From an uncultured Mollicutes bacterium (lineage in GTDB: Bacteria > Bacillota_I > Bacilli_A > ML615J-28 > CAG-313), in NCBI GenBank assembly GCA_900538885.1, contig UQAI01000001.1, forward strand, positions 26,156 to 90,155: DNA of 64,000 nucleotides, given 5' to 3'. Below the pieces are notes generated by a model. It searched no databases, was not told where the DNA came from, and saw only the letters and a list, made by a program, of their open reading frames with translations. A program made the position numbers and the translations under genes. Shown here piece after piece: positions 60,830 to 64,000 of this stretch (position 1 is its first letter; every line of letters begins with the position of its first letter).

Positions 60830-61801
60830 ATGAGCCAAAAAGAAGAAATTTTAAGACTTCTAAAAGAAAATAATTCAATGACTCAAGGTGACCTATCTAT
60901 TGCAATTTATGGTGATAATAAGCATATGCCAAATATCTACGGTGCTTTAATGTCACTTGTTGACGCTGGAGTTGTTGTAAGAACTGGTTCGCAGCCTTCT
61001 TATTATTCATTAAGTGGTGTTGAACCTGCAATTCAAGTGCAAGAAGAAGCAAATATTAATGTACATCCAAAAATTAAATATGGTAGTCAATTACAACTTG
61101 ACAATGTTCTTAATTCATTAGTTACTCGAAATAATATAGAAATGGATAGAACGAATAACCTTGTTAAATTAACAAAGTCTAATTCGAGAATTATTGAAGA
61201 TTTAATTAGAAATGATTATGGATATATTCCTTTTGCCAATATGATTTACAAACAATTATGCAGTGAAAATAGTGGCTCTTTTCCAAATACTACATATGCA
61301 TGGTCTGCTTTGGTTAGAATAATTGACCTTGATAACTCCACCCAAGTTTGGAGATTCCATAGACCAGATTTTCATAAAATCATAGATTATATTGTTGATC
61401 CTTCTAATAACTTCATCGATAGATTGTCACGAGGTGATGTGTCTCTAGTGGATGAGATTAAGAATAGTATGCAACCAGTCGATATCAAGAGTCTTCCAAG
61501 TAAGATTTGTAAATATACATCAGAGTACATGAACTTCGGTGACAATTATTTTATAAATGATTATTACGTTAGAAGCATGCTTCCTTTTTACTTGGATTAT
61601 TATCATGTTGATTGTAGCAATATTTGTATTAGGAGTTGTTTTGAAACGAAGACACATAGAGAAGCATTGCCTTATCAAGTATTGTTCGATTTATTAGATG
61701 CTTTATTAGTAAAAATTAATGAAACAGAGCAAGAACCACTAACTAAAAATGAGTTGGATCATATTATATGGTATTGCTATAAAAGTTACAGTAGGGATTA
61801 G
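60830..61801 (+). CDS. Winged-helix protein of unknown function, operon partner of SymE-like gene
   Basis: A 323-residue protein. Residues 1-60 form a winged helix (EEILRLLKENNSMTQGDLSIAIYGDNKHMPNIYGALMSLVDAGVVVRTGSQPSYYSL). The rest is helical with aromatic-rich stretches (NSGSFPNTTYAWSALVRIIDL, YYVRSMLPFYLDYYHVD) and no motif I can name. GAAGGGAG precedes the ATG, 14 bases after the SymE-like gene; the next gene follows at once. It may read DNA state for the third protein. Its family is not recognised. Confidence 0.65.
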   Translation: MSQKEEILRLLKENNSMTQGDLSIAIYGDNKHMPNIYGALMSLVDAGVVVRTGSQPSYYSLSGVEPAIQVQEEANINVHPKIKYGSQLQLDNVLNSLVTRNNIEMDRTNNLVKLTKSNSRIIEDLIRNDYGYIPFANMIYKQLCSENSGSFPNTTYAWSALVRIIDLDNSTQVWRFHRPDFHKIIDYIVDPSNNFIDRLSRGDVSLVDEIKNSMQPVDIKSLPSKICKYTSEYMNFGDNYFINDYYVRSMLPFYLDYYHVDCSNICIRSCFETKTHREALPYQVLFDLLDALLVKINETEQEPLTKNELDHIIWYCYKSYSRD

Positions 61802-61810
61802 GTGATTGCT

Positions 61811-62299
61811 ATGGCTAATATGAATAATGAACAAAAATTAATAAATGATTTACTTAAAAAAAATGCAAGTTTATCACCTGCACCATTAAAAATATTGTCA
61901 TCATGTGTAGCGGCTAAGAAAAATTGTGATGTGGAATTCACAGGAACAATTCCTGGTATGCTTGTTCAAAATCAATTTTGTTTGGAGGCTAAATCTGATA
62001 AAGCTACTAATAAAAGTAATAATGTACTGCTTATCTTCGGTGATATATTAAAAGATAGAAAACTAAATGGATTGTCCAATGTTTCTTATGGTGCGTTGTT
62101 AGAGTACCACTCATCTCAAGGAATGAAGAGTTTTTTTATAGATCAAATTCAAAAATACATCGATTCTGTTGACTGGGATAATTTTGGTTCAACTTATGGA
62201 TGCGATTATATTTTCTTCTATGACGATTCAACACATGAGTTATTCTATTCAGAATGGACAGGCTTCGTTACTGCAAAATCAATAAAAAAGTGGTTCTAG
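61811..62299 (+). CDS. Protein of unknown function with a possible nuclease-like core
   Basis: A 162-residue protein. The middle reads CDVEFTGTIPGMLVQNQFCLEAKSDKATNKSNNVLLIFGDIL: an acidic residue about 20 positions before an ExK, which would fit a PD-(D/E)xK nuclease, but this is a weak pattern. The C-terminus is aromatic (YIFFYDDSTHELFYSEW). ATG at 61811 is chosen over GTG at 61802 for spacing from TTAGGTG. Its stop codon lies at the start of the right-hand TTACACGATT-type repeats. Candidate effector of the operon. Confidence 0.6.
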   Translation: MANMNNEQKLINDLLKKNASLSPAPLKILSSCVAAKKNCDVEFTGTIPGMLVQNQFCLEAKSDKATNKSNNVLLIFGDILKDRKLNGLSNVSYGALLEYHSSQGMKSFFIDQIQKYIDSVDWDNFGSTYGCDYIFFYDDSTHELFYSEWTGFVTAKSIKKWF

Positions 62300-62376
62300 G
62301 GGTGCTAAAAGTTGACACGATTTGAAGCAAGGGTGCTAAAAATTTTACACGATTTAAAAGTAGGGGTGCTAAAATT
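62299..62376 (+). repeat. Iterated GGGTGCTAA...ACACGATT repeats, right edge
   Basis: GGGTGCTAA occurs at about 62300, 62331 and 62364. The ACACGATT part follows the first two (TGACACGATT 62313-62322, TTACACGATT 62345-62354) and is degenerate after the third. Same orientation as the copies at 12395-12467. The interval 62300-62499 has no gene; it holds these repeats and two hairpins. Confidence 0.7.
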
Positions 62377-62413
62377 GTATTAAAACATTTCTACTTTGAC
62401 ATAAGAAAAGCAA

Positions 62414-62436
62414 AGGTTTGATACAAGTATCAAGCC
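62414..62436 (+). repeat. Near-copy of the tRNA-Leu terminator hairpin
   Basis: AGGTTTGATACAA (62414-62426), one base, TATCAAGCC (62428-62436). At 12258-12282 the same two segments are 3 bases apart. Here there is no T-run. Either the far end of an integrated element or a common hairpin of this genome. Confidence 0.5.
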
Positions 62437-62465
62437 CGTTAGGGATAAAATTCCCGTATAAAAAT

Positions 62466-62510
62466 AGCGTAGTTACAAACAGGTTAATTCCTGAATGTGC
62501 TACGCTTTTT
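62466..62510. terminator. Hairpin terminator at the end of recombinase 3
   Basis: AGCGTAG (62466-62472) pairs with CTACGCT (62500-62506), with an inner CAGG/CCTG stem, followed by T5 on the plus strand. The minus-strand recombinase stop codon lies in the right arm. Confidence 0.6.
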
Positions 62511-63999
62511 CATTTGGCAAGTCGACTTTGCCGATACCATTATAGAAGATATCGATTCTCATTTGTCTATGGCCATCAACTTTCTCAGCCTTATGAACGA
62601 TAACCTTCTCTATGAATTCTCGTGCTATTTCATGAGTAAGCTCATCAATTCTTGTGTATTTTTGGACTAGTTCCATGAAATGGGAAGTAGATGCTGTTTG
62701 CTCATTAATGGCTTTGATTTTGCCTTCTAACTCAGCAATCTTTTCTTTTAGAGAAGTTTGCTCCTGCTCATAATTCTCATTCATCTTTTTGAATCTATCT
62801 TCAGAGACAATACCTGATATTTTATCCTCATAAAGGTTTTGGATGATTGAATCAAGTTTCTCGATTCTGGCTTTTGATGCGTTTAGCTCCTTATTGAGAA
62901 GATTAAGTGATTTCGTGATATTCGCTGTCGACTCACTGGACACAAGCTTTATGAATTCATCCTCGTGTTCCTTTGCAAACTCAATATGACGCTTGATATC
63001 TTCAAGGACGATTTCATCGATAATCTTAATTCTTATTTGATGAGCTGAGCACAATCCTTGTCTCTTACGGTAAGTAGAACAACAATAATAATATGATTCT
63101 GGTTGAAGTGATTTAGTTCTGCAAACATATAGTTTCTTGCCACAGTCCGCACAATATATCATTCCAGATAGAACAGGCATTTCACCCATTGGTGTATTAG
63201 CCCTTTTTCTACCTTCCTTTAGCCTTTGCACTATGTCAAATGTCTCTTGATCGATAATAGCTTCATGAGTGTCCTTGATAATTACCCATTTTGAAGGTGG
63301 GTTAATAAAGGACTTTTTGTTTTTGTAGGACTTTCTGCCAGTTTTGAAATTAACCGTATGGCCTAAGTATTCTTGCCTTGATAGGATATCTGAAACGACT
63401 GACCAATCCCACCAATAAGGGTCTATGTTGTCCTTGCTATGGGTGTTAGGTATTCCTTTAGCATTCTTGTAAGAAGTAACATTAAGCACCTTTCTATCAG
63501 TTAAGATTGTCGCAATCTTAGATGGCCCATTTCCTTGTACTGCTAAGCGGAATATCTCTTTAACAACCTCGGCAGCCTCTTCATCGATAAGCCAGTTGTA
63601 TTTGTTGTTAGGGTCTTTCTTATAGCCGAACACTGGAATAGGAGCGGTAGGTTTTCCTGAATCACTCTTAGCTTTGATAACGGCTCTAATCTTCTTTGAG
63701 GTATCTTTTGCATACCATTCGTTGATGATGTTTAGAAAAGGAGTGAAGTCACTGTCTTGTTGGTTAGCTGAATCAACGCCAGAATTAATAGCAATGAACC
63801 TTATGTCTTTTTCAGGGAATAGCATCTCTGTGTACATTCCGACCTTAAGGTAGTCTCTTCCAAGACGGCTCATGTCCTTAACGATAATGGTTCCGACCTC
63901 ATCGTTGTTGATTCTGTCAAGCAGCCTTAGCCAATCAGGTCTGTTGAATAATGAGGTGTGATAGCGATAGCGGCAAAAAGCTAATAAAATCAATGGTTT
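62500..63999 (-). CDS. Large serine recombinase 3, N-terminus outside window
   Basis: About 500 residues of a TndX/Tn4451-type recombinase: VGTIIVKDMSRLGRDYLKVGMYTEMLFPEKDIRFIAINSGVDS (catalytic-domain arginines), recombinase domain (FGYKKDPNNKYNWLIDEEAAEVVKEIFRLA), zinc ribbon (IYCADCGKKLYVCR...CC) and C-terminal coiled coil plus a DUF4368-like tail. The nucleophilic serine segment is not in the window. The first residues (ILLAFCRYRYHTS) do not match the usual DGYSGT before FNRPDW, so the gene may be rearranged near 63955. It belongs to a neighbouring element beyond the prophage. Confidence 0.85.
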   Translation of the reverse strand, partial: KPLILLAFCRYRYHTSLFNRPDWLRLLDRINNDEVGTIIVKDMSRLGRDYLKVGMYTEMLFPEKDIRFIAINSGVDSANQQDSDFTPFLNIINEWYAKDTSKKIRAVIKAKSDSGKPTAPIPVFGYKKDPNNKYNWLIDEEAAEVVKEIFRLAVQGNGPSKIATILTDRKVLNVTSYKNAKGIPNTHSKDNIDPYWWDWSVVSDILSRQEYLGHTVNFKTGRKSYKNKKSFINPPSKWVIIKDTHEAIIDQETFDIVQRLKEGRKRANTPMGEMPVLSGMIYCADCGKKLYVCRTKSLQPESYYYCCSTYRKRQGLCSAHQIRIKIIDEIVLEDIKRHIEFAKEHEDEFIKLVSSESTANITKSLNLLNKELNASKARIEKLDSIIQNLYEDKISGIVSEDRFKKMNENYEQEQTSLKEKIAELEGKIKAINEQTASTSHFMELVQKYTRIDELTHEIAREFIEKVIVHKAEKVDGHRQMRIDIFYNGIGKVDLPNEKA

Positions 64000-64000
64000 T

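Overview
The window is AT-rich Gram-positive DNA (Bacillota, Bacilli side) and reads like a gut-associated genome. The core genes are the quality-control set tig-clpX-lon and secG-rnr-smpB, TGA is used only as stop, Shine-Dalgarno sites are strong, and several promoters share an extended -10 of the form TGnTATAAT. The genus is not resolvable from sequence alone. About 12.2 kb of housekeeping DNA is followed by about 51.7 kb of accessory DNA that begins right after a tRNA-Leu(GAG) gene.

Layout. 1-12245: core genome (DUF885 peptidase-like protein cut by the window edge, trigger factor, ClpX, Lon, SecG, RNase R, SmpB, a TPR/Sel1 protein, a small membrane protein, a hotdog thioesterase, tRNA-Leu). 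12246-22395: a defence island with a type I restriction-modification operon (HTH-hsdR-hsdM-hsdS, plus strand) that converges on a four-gene minus-strand operon resembling an ABC-three-component (ABC-3C) conflict system; the two share one bidirectional terminator. About 22430-60490: a siphovirus-type (HK97-fold) prophage of about 38 kb. It holds early DNA-metabolism genes (sigma-region-4 protein, DUF2800 nuclease, Sak4-like ATPase, DUF669, helicase, primase/helicase, RusA), a late switch (DUF1492-type regulator with four 10-bp operator repeats), HNH, small terminase subunit, an accessory cassette (SAM synthetase, ParB-methylase fusion, DUF4314, amidoligase, gamma-glutamylcyclotransferase, zinc ribbon), large terminase subunit, portal, protease, capsid, head-tail and tail genes, and a holin. 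Next come a lincosamide nucleotidyltransferase and a large collagen-like/leucine-rich-repeat lipoprotein in the place where an endolysin is normally found, and then two tandem large serine recombinases. 60494-62299: a tightly regulated three-gene operon (SymE-like, winged-helix protein, nuclease-like protein of unknown function). 62500 to the end: a third, partial serine recombinase on the minus strand.

How the parts fit. The accessory block looks like a nested landing zone. A 31-33 bp iterated repeat (GGGTGCTAA...TTACACGATT) lies at 12395-12467 and 62299-62376, with an inverted copy at 22366-22387, so it marks the outer limits and the junction between the defence island and the prophage. The prophage seems to use its own regulatory signals: a terminator/antiterminator-like leader before the sigma-like gene, two near-identical CCGAAC-15 bp-CGGTCC elements before the first early gene and before the recombinase operon, an activator-dependent late promoter, and a canonical A-AAA-AAC -1 frameshift in the tail chaperone. 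One head-closure gene is frameshifted and no endolysin is visible, so the prophage may be defective.

Most promising for new biology: the SymE-like/wHTH/nuclease-like operon with its three TTAACGAT operator boxes; the 22614-22727 leader RNA; the duplicated CCGAAC/CGGTCC element; and the amidoligase-cyclotransferase cassette inside the packaging region.
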